64,000 nt of DNA from Lasiodiplodia sp. COLG20. Taxonomy: Eukaryota; Ascomycota; Dothideomycetes; Botryosphaeriales; Botryosphaeriaceae. Under the pieces are notes generated by a model. It saw only the letters and a list, made by a program, of their open reading frames with translations. It was not told where the DNA came from and did not search any database. The translations under genes and the position numbers were made by a program. Positions 25,446 to 35,272 of this stretch are shown piece after piece. Within the stretch, counting starts at the first letter, position 1. Each line of letters begins with the position of its first letter. The DNA lies in the NCBI GenBank assembly GCA_009801085.1, contig VNWV01000004.1, positions 2,046,001-2,110,000 on the forward strand, read 5' to 3'.

Positions 25446-27177
25446 TCAATCCAGGGCATAGTACATGTTCCGCAGAATCTGCTGCGTGACGCCGTGCCCC
25501 TTCTCCAGCTCGCCCACCTTCCTGCCCAGCTCTGCGTTGTCGTCGCGCAGGGCCTCGAGCTCGGCGGCCACCTGCAGGCGGTGGCGCTCGCGCTCGTGCT
25601 CGGCCTGCTCCCACCGCGCCTGCTCCTCGGCGCGCTCCCGCTCCCGCTCCTCCTCCTCGGCCCGGCGGCGCCGCTGCTCTTCCTCCTCGGCCTCGCGGCG
25701 GCGGCGGTCCGTCTCGGCTTGCTGCTGCTGCCGCTGCTGCTGTTGCTCCTGCTGCTCGTGCTCGTGCTGCTCCTGCTCGCGCAGGCTCGACGCCATCGAC
25801 TCTTCCATGACGAGCGTCTCGACCGCCCTGCTGCTCGCACTGCTACGCTGCTGCTGCGGCTGCGGCTGCGCCGTCGCGTTCGTCGTATTCGTCGTCGTCA
25901 TCACCGGTTTCCGGTCCGCGGCGTCGTCATCCTGCTCGCCGACTTCTGTTCCTGCCGTCGTCAGCGTGGCAGCAACGGCGGCAGCAGATGACGCCGCCGC
26001 CTGTGCCTGTGCTTGCAGCGGGGCCTCGAGGTCGGCGAGGCGCCAGCGGAGGATGTTGTTTTCCTCGTGTATGTACACGTTGTCCTTGCGCAGCGCGTCC
26101 ATCTGCTGCTCCAGCACCTCCAGGCGCGCGGCGAGGCTGTCGAGGCTGAGTAGCGGCGCCGAGTGGGGGTGCGGCGGCGGGATGCCGCCGCCAGCGGAAG
26201 GGTCGTTGGGGTGGGGAGGAGGAGGAGCGCCCCCGGTGGCGGGGAGTGGTTGGAGATCGGATTGGGATAGGTGGGGACGATGGTGGTGAGGAGGAGGAGG
26301 GTGGTGGGGGGATGGAGGGGTCGGGGAGAGGCGTCTCTGGTGGTGATGGTGGTGGTGCGGCGGACCTGGAGAGGGGAAGATGTGGCGTTCGGATGTCTGT
26401 GGGGGGTATCGCTCTCGGTCGTCGAAGCTGTGTCTTTTAGCAGTCGGCGACTGTGGCCAGCCGCGGCCGTGTCTCTCGCTCGGCGGCGTGACGGAGCGGT
26501 ATCTGTGATGCTCAGGCGGCCCTGGGCTGGGGAAGCGGTGCCTGCTCTCGCTGGGCGGCGGATGATGGTAGGGCGAGTCGTGCGGCGGGGGTCGCTCGGG
26601 TGGCGGGCGGTTGTCTCGCAGGCCTACGCTGTTTCTGAAAAAGGGCTTTTGTCCGGCGTTGCGAGCATCAGCATCATCATGTTGTTGTTGTGGTGGTGTC
26701 GGGATTCACGCATCACGGCTTGCTCCCCTCTCTTGCGAAAATAGAAAATAGCCAAGAGAGCGAGCACTCAACACATACATTAAGCGAACACACGTTGGCA
26801 GTGGCGCGGCAGCGGGCGCACACATGCGTCTTGAAGCCGTAGCGACGCATGGCCTCGCGCGAGTAGACCCAGCAGCCGCGCGGGTCGCCGGCGTCGCGGC
26901 ACTGTTCGCAGGCCTCGGGCGCAGGCTCACCCTCCTCCGTCTCCATTATGCGGCCGACGTGCGTCCAGTTCATCTTCATGGCCGGCGCCATGCGCTCCCA
27001 CTCGGCCTCCGTCACCGCCCACCATCCGTCGCGGGTCGACGAGGCAGACGGCCGCCGCCAGTCGTTCGCGCCGCCTGTGTACGTCTTACGCCGCTTCGGG
27101 GGAATGAAGTTGGATGAGGTCGGCGACGGGTTGGGCCCGCCGGTATAGTCGTCGGTAAAGGAGCGTTTGGGCGGCAT
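25446..27177 (-). CDS. six-cysteine zinc-type domain plus coiled-coil protein
   Basis: This is a predicted nuclear or cytosolic protein of unknown function, roughly 530 residues. Exon 1 (27177 to about 26779) starts MPPKRSFTDDYTGG, with basic PPKRRK. It then carries a six-cysteine module at about residues 88-131: CEQC, a Cys nine residues on, CARC, and a final Cys in NVCSLN. This resembles the small fungal module I know as DUF3716 (from memory). The intron has a clear GTATGT donor at 26778. The best-looking acceptor, a T-run followed by CAG at 26635, is out of phase, whereas AAAAG ending at 26646 keeps the frame, so the junction is uncertain. Exon 2 is rich in His and Pro, then forms a Leu-heptad coiled coil (around LSLDSLAARLEVLEQQMD), a Gln/Ser-rich linker and a long Glu/Arg coiled coil to the stop at 25446. 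A related protein lies at 47829-48901. Confidence 0.68.
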
Positions 27178-27740
27178 GGTGGGCGTGTGGTCGTGGGCGA
27201 GCTACGTGGACGCGTCGTGTCCGGCCTTTTTATTCTTCTCTTCGGACGAGATCACAAAGGTTCGAGACGTATCATAGAGGGCGAGCAGCAAGCTGTAGCT
27301 CTGTGCAGTGTGCGCGGACGACAGCGCAGCAACGAGAGTGGGTGTGGAGAGTAAGACGAGGTGTCGTCGTGTGTGGGCGCTGGGCGTGCAGGTAAGCAGC
27401 AAGCGGCGTCGCTTGGTTGCTGTGCCTCTCCCCCATCCCACTGCGAATTTCGCCTGTCCCTAGCTACGCCTTGTGCAACGGTGACGATATGTTTCTAAAT
27501 TTGAACATCTATGTCTTGCACGAGCAGGCTGCTGGTGCTACGAGGTTTCGGCGGAATTCGTAGGGCAGACAGCAAATCGTGGCCGAGCTTTGCCGCAATG
27601 TCTCGCGGCGGGGCCGGCAACGCTGAAATTGGGTCTGCTGCAAGATCCCGTCTTGGCTCCAGAGGAATGCTTACTTCTCTTGCTTGATCCCTGCAACACT
27701 ATACATTCAGTCGCGCAGCCGATGGCAAGCGTGGATTTAT
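27178..27740. other. gap with edge of the decayed repeat
   Basis: The first 250 bases hold the promoter side of the minus-strand gene ending its 5' region at 27177. From about 27.6 kb the sequence begins to resemble 10.4-10.55 kb, with short shared blocks such as GCAGCYGATGGCWAGC. It is therefore probably the outer end of the repeat described at 27.76-30.2 kb. No gene is supported. Confidence 0.4.
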
Positions 27741-27759
27741 TTATTTTTTTGCTCATGTT

Positions 27760-27844
27760 ATGGGTAGCTGAAGCTATCGTCCGGACGAGAATGTCGAGTT
27801 AAAAATTCTACACACACGTCCGGACGATAGCTTCAGCTACCCAT
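27760..27844. repeat. perfect 28-bp inverted repeat with 29-bp loop
   Basis: The arm 27760-27787 is the exact reverse complement of 27817-27844, with 29 bases between them. The arm begins ATGGGTAGCTGAAG and ends TCCGGACG. It lies just beyond the 3' end of the decayed frame that stops at 27880. A single mutated arm-like copy is present at 10560-10588. It could be a terminal or subterminal repeat of an element, or a hairpin terminator-like structure; I favour a repeat-element end. Confidence 0.85.
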
Positions 27845-27879
27845 GTATGTTATTTTTCTACGGCAGAGCTGGGGCATAG

Positions 27880-29990
27880 TTATGTCAGCACAAGATATTG
27901 CGATATGAGTACGTCTGGACCCAGACTAAAATTAGGGATAACGGGTTGCTTGTACTTCACCCTACAATGGCAAAGGTGGCGATAGGTAACTTGGTGGGTG
28001 GCGGAACTCTGATCAGGCACGTGCCAGAAGTCCACCGGGAAAACTGCACCGTCGTCTTGTAGCTCGCGAAGAGTCGATTTTGAGCCTGTCTGTGGCCAAA
28101 CCGCCCCGCATCCCATAGAGCATTCGTAGATAGTTAACTCACTCGATAGGAATTCTCCATCCACATCGAGGAGTCGAATGTCTTTGTGTTTGATGAGGGT
28201 TACCCCATCGTATTGCCACGAGTCGAGGAGCGGGTGTCGCTGACCAATTCTACAGCGCTCTTGTTGGTTGGTAGAAGCAGCTGAAGCCCTGGCGGCTGGA
28301 AGAGGCTCGCCTATCTCAGAGTCCTCCTCAAACGGCTCTTGGAGTAGCGGGCCCTGCTGTCGTTGCTGTTTTAGTCTCGATGCCAGCGTTGTAAGTGGAG
28401 GGGTTTCTCCATCGACCTGGCGAGTACGGGTACAATCTGTATTCACCCGGCGAGTACGGGTACGACGTGTATCCTCCTGGGGAGTAATGATACGTAAATC
28501 CCGAAGAAATATGTCTGGGTTGGAGGGAATGCGCTCTGCTTGATTTCGGATCTCCGGGGATTTGTGGGTATCGGCAAGAAAGCGTAAAACCCCACATACA
28601 CAGCTGATAACAAAGGGAATACCGCTCAAGTGTAGGAAGACAAGGGCGGCCGCTACTCCAGACTGGCTCTCAAGAAGTCTTTTCAGATCATCTTCAGGGA
28701 TAGTCCATTCACCTAGAAGCGGGTGAACATAGCGTTGGAAGTATCCCTTAAGAGCTGTATGAAGAAATTCTACGAATGTAGCAGATAAGCTGATGCCGTT
28801 GGGAGCTGAAATCGATCTAAGGTTCTTGTCGGAGAGCCGGGTCGGGAATACGATATCAGAGTCCCAATACTTGCGAAGAAGCGCTTTTAAGCGGGGTTCA
28901 TCACAAGGGACTGTTGATGCAAGAAACATTTGCCGAATTTCTTGAAAATCTTGCCTACTGATCTCATGACCGAGGATCAGGTAGACACCAGTGACTGTAG
29001 GATCCTGCTGCCGACCTTCGGGCTCGTCAGGAAGGAAACGCCTTCCACGGTTATTCAGGCACCGCGGGAGGTGATGGCAGGTCTGCTGTCCTCTGTGGAA
29101 TTTCGTACGGGTTGATTTCTCGCTGCTCAATTCCAGGACGACATGATCCACGCGGTTGCAGAAGAGGACACCGCAGAGGTGGGAGACCTCGTAGAGCCAT
29201 CTCTTTTGACCGCGGTTCCAGGCAAAAACTCGGTCAAACTAATCGGAGCCTTCAGGTGTATCCAGGCCTAGCTCGAGAGCCCTGTAGCCTAACATGAGGC
29301 GAATGGTTGGTATGGTGATGGCCTGGGCTGGATGGACATGCCAGTCGCTGCCGAGATGGTAGTTTTGTGCATATTTTTTTTTTTTTGGAATTTGCATTCA
29401 CCAAACAAGCATGTTCTGGCGCATGCTCGTACTTGCTGACCATTGATTGAATTGAGAGGCGTAACTTATCCTGGAAAATAAGAATGTCCCATTGAAAAAC
29501 GACAAGGCCGTCTATTTTTCCAGGGCGGTTTGCCTCGGACGCTTCTCCGCCAGGGTCACGAATCTCGAAGACCAGAACTTGGTATTTTGCCGGAGTGCAA
29601 TATTTTATAGACTGAAGATGTTGTGCGAAGGCCGTTTCTATAGTGGCAATCTGGTGATGCGGTAGACCGGGGCGCGAAGCCGAGGAGGTGAACGCCTGGT
29701 TGATTGCTCCTGCCAACAAGAGTCCCCCCTCCCCACTGGACTGCGCAACGAAGCGAAGCCATAGTCCAGTAAACACTGAGAATTTTTGTGGAGTGTTGGT
29801 GTTTAATGTGAGGCGCTTGCCGTGCTTGTTGTGGGTGCTTTTTGTAGCATGAATAACTGCTCGATCGGTGAAGAAGAGGTGAGGTGTGGGAGAGAGAGAA
29901 GTCGCCTTTGTCGCCACTGGCTGTTGTTTTGATACGAATGCCTCTGGGTAGCCGAGAGGCAGGCCTCACTTTGAATGCCTTCGGGTAGCA
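27880..29990 (-). pseudogene. decayed long gene of unknown family, repeat-associated
   Basis: Minus-strand coding-like sequence runs from about 29.9 kb to the stop at 27880, but in two frames and with an internal stop. The 5' part (29917 to about 29387) includes YQVLVFEIRDPGGEASE and DILIFQDKLRLSIQ. A run of 13 T (29374-29386 on the plus strand) then marks a frame change. The next frame continues through WHVHPAQAITIPTIRLMLGY to an in-frame TAG at 29239-29241 and goes on in the same frame as FDRVFAWNRGQKRWLYEV down to 27880. Restoring CAG at the stop would be a single C-to-T change in CpA context. The C-terminal half has a Cys/His-rich patch near 28.0-28.1 kb. I do not recognise the family. 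The 3' half alone (ATG at 28929) could still encode about 349 residues. Fragments of the same family occur at 10.4-11.3, 30.15 and 49.1 kb. Confidence 0.6.
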
Positions 29991-30070
29991 TGCGTTAGGC
30001 GCGCAGAGGATGCCCTAGGTAAGCCGAGAGGTGGCTACGCGCTTCGAATGCTGGAGGGTAGTCGTAGTGA
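29935..30070. repeat. three imperfect direct repeats
   Basis: Three blocks of the type GAATGCCTNNGGGTAGNNG begin near 29937, 29973 and 30047. Each is followed by a related AGGC-containing stretch. They sit at the 5' side of the decayed gene and may be a subterminal repeat array or an internal duplication. Identity is imperfect, so alignment would be needed to define units. Confidence 0.5.
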
Positions 30071-30149
30071 AGGCGCGCAAGCAGTGCAAGCGGGGACAGG
30101 ACAACTATCAGCCCCCCCACGTCGGGCTCCATTGATGCGGTGGGCTGGG

Positions 30150-30240
30150 GCGCGAGGCTAAGGAGGTGAACGGGTGATGTATTGAACTACTCGGAAGAAA
30201 GCACTAAATACATCTCTGGTCGATCGCGCCTGCCAACACC
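30150..30240. repeat. dispersed repeat fragment (copy B)
   Basis: About 90 bases here closely resemble 49098-49186, including the blocks GGGTGATGTATT and AAATAC and the ends AGGAGGTGAA and CCTGCCAA. A third copy at about 29670-29720 has the same two ends but lacks the middle 47 bases or so. On the minus strand all three translate to variants of LAGA...FTS-ASR, so they appear to be pieces of one coding repeat. Confidence 0.65.
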
Positions 30241-30620
30241 GGCGAGGCAATGGGCCCCGTTCAGACCCATGGTTTCTCAAAGAATTGTGTTTAGCTTAAT
30301 TTTGAATTTACAGCATTAAAAAGGCAAGCGCAAGGCCCCAATAAAAACATTGTTGACTAGCCCATTATGAGCTGGAGCATTTATGATGCACTGATAAGCT
30401 ATGTCCTACCCTTCGGTTTAAGCAAACCGTTCTCGGTCAAATATGAGAAGGAAACGACTATTAAAGCAATATATTGAGAACCGACAACAACACCGCATCT
30501 ACCAGGGCCTCTTCTCACTCTTCACATCGCTGCGCGCCATTTTCAAGTACACAATTTCAACCATTATTCAATTTTGCCACCTCAAAAGCTCATAACTCTG
30601 CCGCAACGGGGCGACATGCA

Positions 30621-30977
30621 TCAGTCAACGTCAGCTAGATAATCAGAGTCGCTGTCAAGTGTTACAGATAGAGGTATTGGTGCTCTGTCTCCCGGAAACG
30701 GGGTGTAGCTAGTTGGATCGGACTCACCAGGGCCTCTCAGTGCTCCGCCAGCTGACGCCTCGACGTCAGGAGCAGCACCAGCACCTATCCCTGCCGGTGA
30801 CGGATGAAATGGTTGCTTTTCCTGGTGAGGTCCTAGATCTCGCCTATTAAGCAAGTCTGCTATCACACCAGGCAGCCCATATCCAGTCAGGGCAGCTTGG
30901 GACAGCCAAGAAAGAGGAACTATGATCTTTTTATCAGGAACAATACAACTGCGGTATTGATTGCCACACCAATTCAT
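30621..30977 (-). CDS. small hypothetical protein, 118 aa
   Basis: An ATG-initiated frame (MNWCGNQYRSCIVPDKKIIV) runs 118 residues with a Pro/Gly/Ala-rich middle and an acidic end. I recognise no domain and see no signal peptide. It sits in A/T-rich DNA just after the decayed repeat, so it may be a real small gene, a terminal exon, or a relic. Neither flank offers a convincing partner exon. The region from 30.3 to 30.6 kb is A/T-rich without a gene. Confidence 0.3.
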   Translation of the reverse strand: MNWCGNQYRSCIVPDKKIIVPLSWLSQAALTGYGLPGVIADLLNRRDLGPHQEKQPFHPSPAGIGAGAAPDVEASAGGALRGPGESDPTSYTPFPGDRAPIPLSVTLDSDSDYLADVD

Positions 30978-31178
30978 TGAGCACTACAACTGTACACGTA
31001 TTAACAAAGTATCTACTAGCTCTCATCATCATGGTCCCATGAATAAATAGCAAATAGCGCTAAACTCATCGGGGATAAAGAAAACAGACAGAGAAGATGG
31101 AAAACAGAAGGACTTGCTTGCATTATTTGAACCTCAACGCTGAAAACGAAGGAAACAATGTTCCGTAAGCCTTCCAGC

Positions 31179-32205
31179 TTATGCCGCACAAGTGATTGGG
31201 TGATCCAACGTCCCACCTAAGTCGGCATTACACCTTGCGCTGTGCCAGATGTCTCGTGCAACCCGTTGCTCCACAATGAACCCGTGGTCTTGCCCATTTA
31301 TAATGCTATCGTGGGCCCCTGCCATCTCATGTTGATTGAAGATGGCAGGGTTGACCGCATAGCATTTCAAATGGCCCCCTTCACACTGGAAGTGAAGCCA
31401 GACATCGAACGCGATGGATTGGCCTGCCGCGCGCTGATATATGTCAACCGCGACCTCTTGCCTAACTGCATAGGCAAATGTGCAGACAGGTGATCCAGTC
31501 CGGTAAACGTGGCGAATCTTATTATCAGGGTTGCTCTCAATTTCCGGGGGGACTGTGGGGTCGTGGAAAGTCGTAATGATATTCTTGTCGTCCGGCAATG
31601 AGCTTCCACAATGGCCAAGCCAGAGTACATCCCAGGCGAGCCCATAAGGCTCCTCTTTGTTGACGCCAGACACGTTTGGGTCCTGGGTTAAGCGCCAGAT
31701 AGCCTCTGCCGTCTTAACGGCCTCCTCGCGGATGGAAACATCCCAATCGATGTCGTCCTCGAATATCAGGGCGGTCTTGTAATGACTGGCTTGCTTCAAA
31801 GTGTACAAATGTCCCAGCCAGGCCATTGCGGGCATTACCTTCAACTCCCCGTTACTGTTCGATACGAGGCGCTCGATATCGGAATCGGACCACTTCGGTT
31901 GTGTCGGATATTGGATGTCTAGCCCGGAGAACTCAGCAGCCTTTTGCATTCCAGCCTTACGCCAAGACATTCTCTCGGGCGGATTTCTCGGCGTGACTGC
32001 TAGGATGGCGCCAAACTTGATGGAATTAGCAGAAGTTGCCATAAGGGATGTGGGGAATCCTCACGCCCAAGGTTGAGTTCCCTGCGGCTGCATAGCGGGT
32101 GGCATAGGATGAATGAAGTCGTGTGTAGTGTAGCAAGAGAAGCAGAACAAAGGCTACTGCCCCTGACTTGATGAGAGTCGGGCGAGAGAGTCTTGGGATG
32201 TCCAT
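31179..32205 (-). CDS. GT25 family glycosyltransferase, type II membrane protein
   Basis: This is a predicted Golgi/secretory glycosyltransferase of family 25 (LPS-glycosyltransferase-like), about 325 residues. Exon 1 (32205-32065) encodes a short basic N-terminus and a membrane anchor (SGAVAFVLLLLLHY), then NSTLG. A 49-nt intron (32064-32016, GTGAGG donor, TGCTAAT branch, CAAG acceptor) joins in phase to FGAILAVTPRNPPERMSWRK, the family's usual opening after the anchor. The acidic metal-binding motif EDDIDWD lies at about residues 133-138. Later conserved stretches include GSPVCTFAYAVRQ and AFDVWLHFQCEGG. The frame ends at a TAA at 31179. The family transfers sugars to acceptors in the secretory pathway; substrate is not known for fungal members of this type. 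The start is supported by the anchor. Confidence 0.88.
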
Positions 32206-33080
32206 GACGAGGCTGGGGACAGGGTAATCCGAAGCAGAAGGTTATAAGAATCTCCCTCAACTTTGGCAATGATGGTCGCCACCGATTATCAGGCTACAGC
32301 TGTGCCGCAGCACGGACTGCTGCTAACCAGCATGGGCGCGCGTCACAGGCGTGAACAATTTGTTCACATTTCTTGGCGACAGGGGCGGGCGCTAACCGGG
32401 GCGTCCCGCTGATCCTGGCGCCTCGTCACATCCGCACCGTGCACGGAGCTGGACAGAAACAGAAGCATCTTGAGTGCTACGATGTCGAGAAGAATGCTGC
32501 TTGGCACTACATAATCTATCGATGGACGATGGATAAGGCATACTGACAAGTAAGGGCTTGCTGCGGAACTGTGCTCTTTCCTTGTCCGAGAAAGCCGAGC
32601 GTTGTCTTGCGCGTCAGAATGAATGAGTGACGGAAATCCAAACACCATGAACAGTTTCTCTTAATGAGCGTGCAAGCGCAGAGGGAGGTGAATGATGGCT
32701 CCTCCCTGGTTATATCTTTTTTTTGTCTCAATCCTGAGCCATCTCCATTTGAAGCGGGTTTAACTTTTAGGACTAGACGTTACAAATACGTATATACATT
32801 CATGTTCATCTGTCTCCATCCTCTTTATCCAAGAGGTGGAAACACTATAAAATACAGAGCGCTAACCTCCACGCACAACGCCTTGAACACCACCGCCAGC
32901 TTTATGGTTCATGCATCAACCGACCGACACCATTTTGTACACACCAGGGGCTTGCGCCAAAAGAAAAAAAACTATATCGAGGATAATAAAGATTCAGAAG
33001 AGTAATGTCGGCAACAGTGGGATGGCGATGTCGACGAGACTACCACCTCCCTCAGCCAACCAGCCCGCCAGGGACTCTCG
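32206..33080. other. intergenic region, nothing recognised
   Basis: This stretch lies between the start of the GT25 gene and the stop of the membrane-protein gene, both on the minus strand. It contains short A/T-rich tracts and small open frames without domains. The first 200 bases probably hold the GT25 promoter. Confidence 0.45.
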
Positions 33081-33974
33081 TCAGTGCCCCAAGCGCGGTG
33101 AGGGCTTATGGGGCGTTGACGGCAGCTCCGACAACGTCCACAGCGGGATTCTCGGGTCGTTCGGCATTTCGACCCTGTGCTGGCCCTCGGCCTCGACCGG
33201 CTTCGGACCGTAGTACCCTTGCTGTTGCAGCGCGATCTGCGACGGGTCCTGCATGTAGCCGTTCGGCTGTCCGTTGACCCTCCTCAGACACCTCCGTCTC
33301 AGGGGCACCCAAATGGCCGCAAAGACGCCCGCAATCGCCAGCCCCGCTCCGATCCCCACTCCAACACCCGCGCCCGGACTCAGCGGCGCTGGTGCGGCGC
33401 AAGCCGTCGTTGACGCGGATGCGGAGGCGGGAATGTTGGTGGAGGTGGCGGCGGCGAGGGTGGTGGTGATGGTCTGGCCTTTCGAGTTGGTGATGGTGGT
33501 GGGCTGGATACCGCAGGCAGTGCCGGTGGCGGAGGGCTTCCAGGTGACGGCGGGCGTGACGCGCTGGTTGGTGATGCGCACGTGGCCACTGTCAACGAAG
33601 ATGGCTTCGTTGGCTTGCTGGCAGTACTGCCAGTGGCAGGGCGACGTCCAGGACCCGTTGACGACGACCGACAGCACACCGTCGCCTCCTATGTCGCGGA
33701 TCTCCTCCACTATGACGATGATGGTGAGCTGTGGGTTGTGTGATTGGGGGAGGAACAGGCAAGGCTTACTCATTTTCGCTCCCGAGTCACACCAAAAGTA
33801 CATGACAGCCTGGCTGTAGTCGGAGAGCCATGTTACATTGAGCGTATCGCCAATGTGGACTGTGGGTATCTCTTCGGTTTTGGCGGGAAATTGGAAGTAA
33901 TTTGTGTTGATGTAGGCTTGGCAGACGGTTGCCAGCAACCAAGTGATTAGGAGAGATAGTCGGAGGGTATTCAT
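33081..33974 (-). CDS. single-pass membrane protein, mid2-like architecture
   Basis: The predicted protein has 297 residues and a cell-surface layout. A signal peptide (MNTLRLSLLITWLLATVCQA) is followed by an extracellular domain opening YINTNYFQFP with HIGDTLNVTW, several cysteines and N-glycosylation sites. A Ser/Thr/Ala linker (TITTTLAAATSTNIPASASA) follows, then a membrane span (GVGIGAGLAIAGVFAAIWV), a basic stop-transfer RRRCLRR and a short Pro/Gln tail. This matches many uncharacterised ascomycete proteins resembling Mid2/WSC sensors in layout, without a WSC domain. The ATG at 33974 is chosen over an upstream open frame because it begins the signal peptide. The sequence TATAAT lies about 105 bases upstream. 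A GTAAGC donor-like site in the middle would shift frame if used, so I do not call an intron. Confidence 0.72.
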   Translation of the reverse strand: MNTLRLSLLITWLLATVCQAYINTNYFQFPAKTEEIPTVHIGDTLNVTWLSDYSQAVMYFWCDSGAKMSKPCLFLPQSHNPQLTIIVIVEEIRDIGGDGVLSVVVNGSWTSPCHWQYCQQANEAIFVDSGHVRITNQRVTPAVTWKPSATGTACGIQPTTITNSKGQTITTTLAAATSTNIPASASASTTACAAPAPLSPGAGVGVGIGAGLAIAGVFAAIWVPLRRRCLRRVNGQPNGYMQDPSQIALQQQGYYGPKPVEAEGQHRVEMPNDPRIPLWTLSELPSTPHKPSPRLGH

Positions 33975-35272
33975 TGCCGGATGAAAAGAGAAAGTTCTCT
34001 CCAAGTACTCCCTCTTAGTAGTTGGGGAAGGAAGACAAACAAGAGAGGATGCACGGGACCCTAGACGGGGATCCCCAGTATTATACAGGGCTGTGTAGCT
34101 GTGCCGCACGCTTCGCTTTTTGCTGCACGCCTTGTTAAGCGCCGGCTCTCTCGCATCGGAGCATCTGCCGTGCACTGGGCATCTACCTACCGTGAGGCCC
34201 ACATATCGCGCGCGTATCTCATGCGCGGCTCCGGCAGACCCTCTGCAATGCAGGCGTGCTGTCGTTGCCTGGAAGCGTGCAGGGGAATGCAACTGGATGA
34301 TGATCCTTCGTCATGTTTGATATGCAATCCTTCTGGGGAAACGGTCCGCACGACCTCTTACTGTATTTGGGATTGTGCTGGCGGTCTGCCAGAGCCGTTC
34401 GCACGGCTTCGTGAAGAAGTGAGAGAGCTGAGGAAGCTTCATCCTTCGTGGTGACTGTCGAACGCAATGAGATGCTCATCGGCTTGGCCATGTCGGTATT
34501 CTTAGTCCAGACAACGCATTGATCGAGAAAATTGCGACATACAATAAGCGACGAGTGCAAGAGCCTCGTGGCCCATGGGGTGCGGCTAAGGAAACAGGCG
34601 CCGGGAGCGATCGTAACCGTGCTCCCGACGAATCACATAGGACTTTAAGCGCTCACCTCGTTCCTGCCGCCTTGCTATCATCTGGCTGATGCCTTACAAG
34701 TGTCCTTGTATCCGCCAGCAACCGAGATGATTATGAAAGCAAGCAATAATGCTGGTGTAGGCTCTGGATTGTCCTTATCTGCTGGACTCAAGTCTCTCCA
34801 GCCGCTCCCGAGGCTCTCTGATGAAGATCAAAAAAAGCACACATTGGCCCAAACGAGAATTGTATTGCGAGTCGATACGAACTCACCGCCAGGGCCTACT
34901 GCCATTTTAGCATAGGTACGTATCTGCGTGGCAGAGCTAAAGCGTAGGGTTATGAAGCAACCCGCTTTTCTACGCCGCAATTGTGGGGACGAAGGAGCAC
35001 GATCCATGTCGGACCTGATACTTTGAGCAGCTTCGGCGCAACTCCTGCCAGCCGGGCCACCGGTAACGGCCCCCAAAAGAGCTCGGATCGCTAACATCCC
35101 AGAAAAGTCAAAATTCACGATTCAAAGCCTCATAAAAATAACCGAACAGAAAACCGCCCACGCGGGCCCGGAGAAGAAGAGAAAAAAGAGAGTCTAACCG
35201 ATGTAAAACATAGCTATGATACACATTTCTTTATTAACACCCAATATACATGCTAGTAGTTAAGATCTTCTC
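33975..35272. other. intergenic region with possible repeat trace
   Basis: No gene is supported. A stretch at about 34926-34956 (containing GGCAGAGCTAAAGCGTAGG) resembles 27856-27880 near the inverted repeat, sharing GGCAGAGCT and a GTTAT block. It might be another remnant of the same or a different element, but the match is short. The remainder is ordinary single-copy-looking sequence. Confidence 0.35.

Noticed and set aside
33730..33775. Intron inside the mid2-like gene from a GTAAGC donor
   Set aside because: The candidate would be 41 nt and shift the frame, while the unspliced frame is open throughout.
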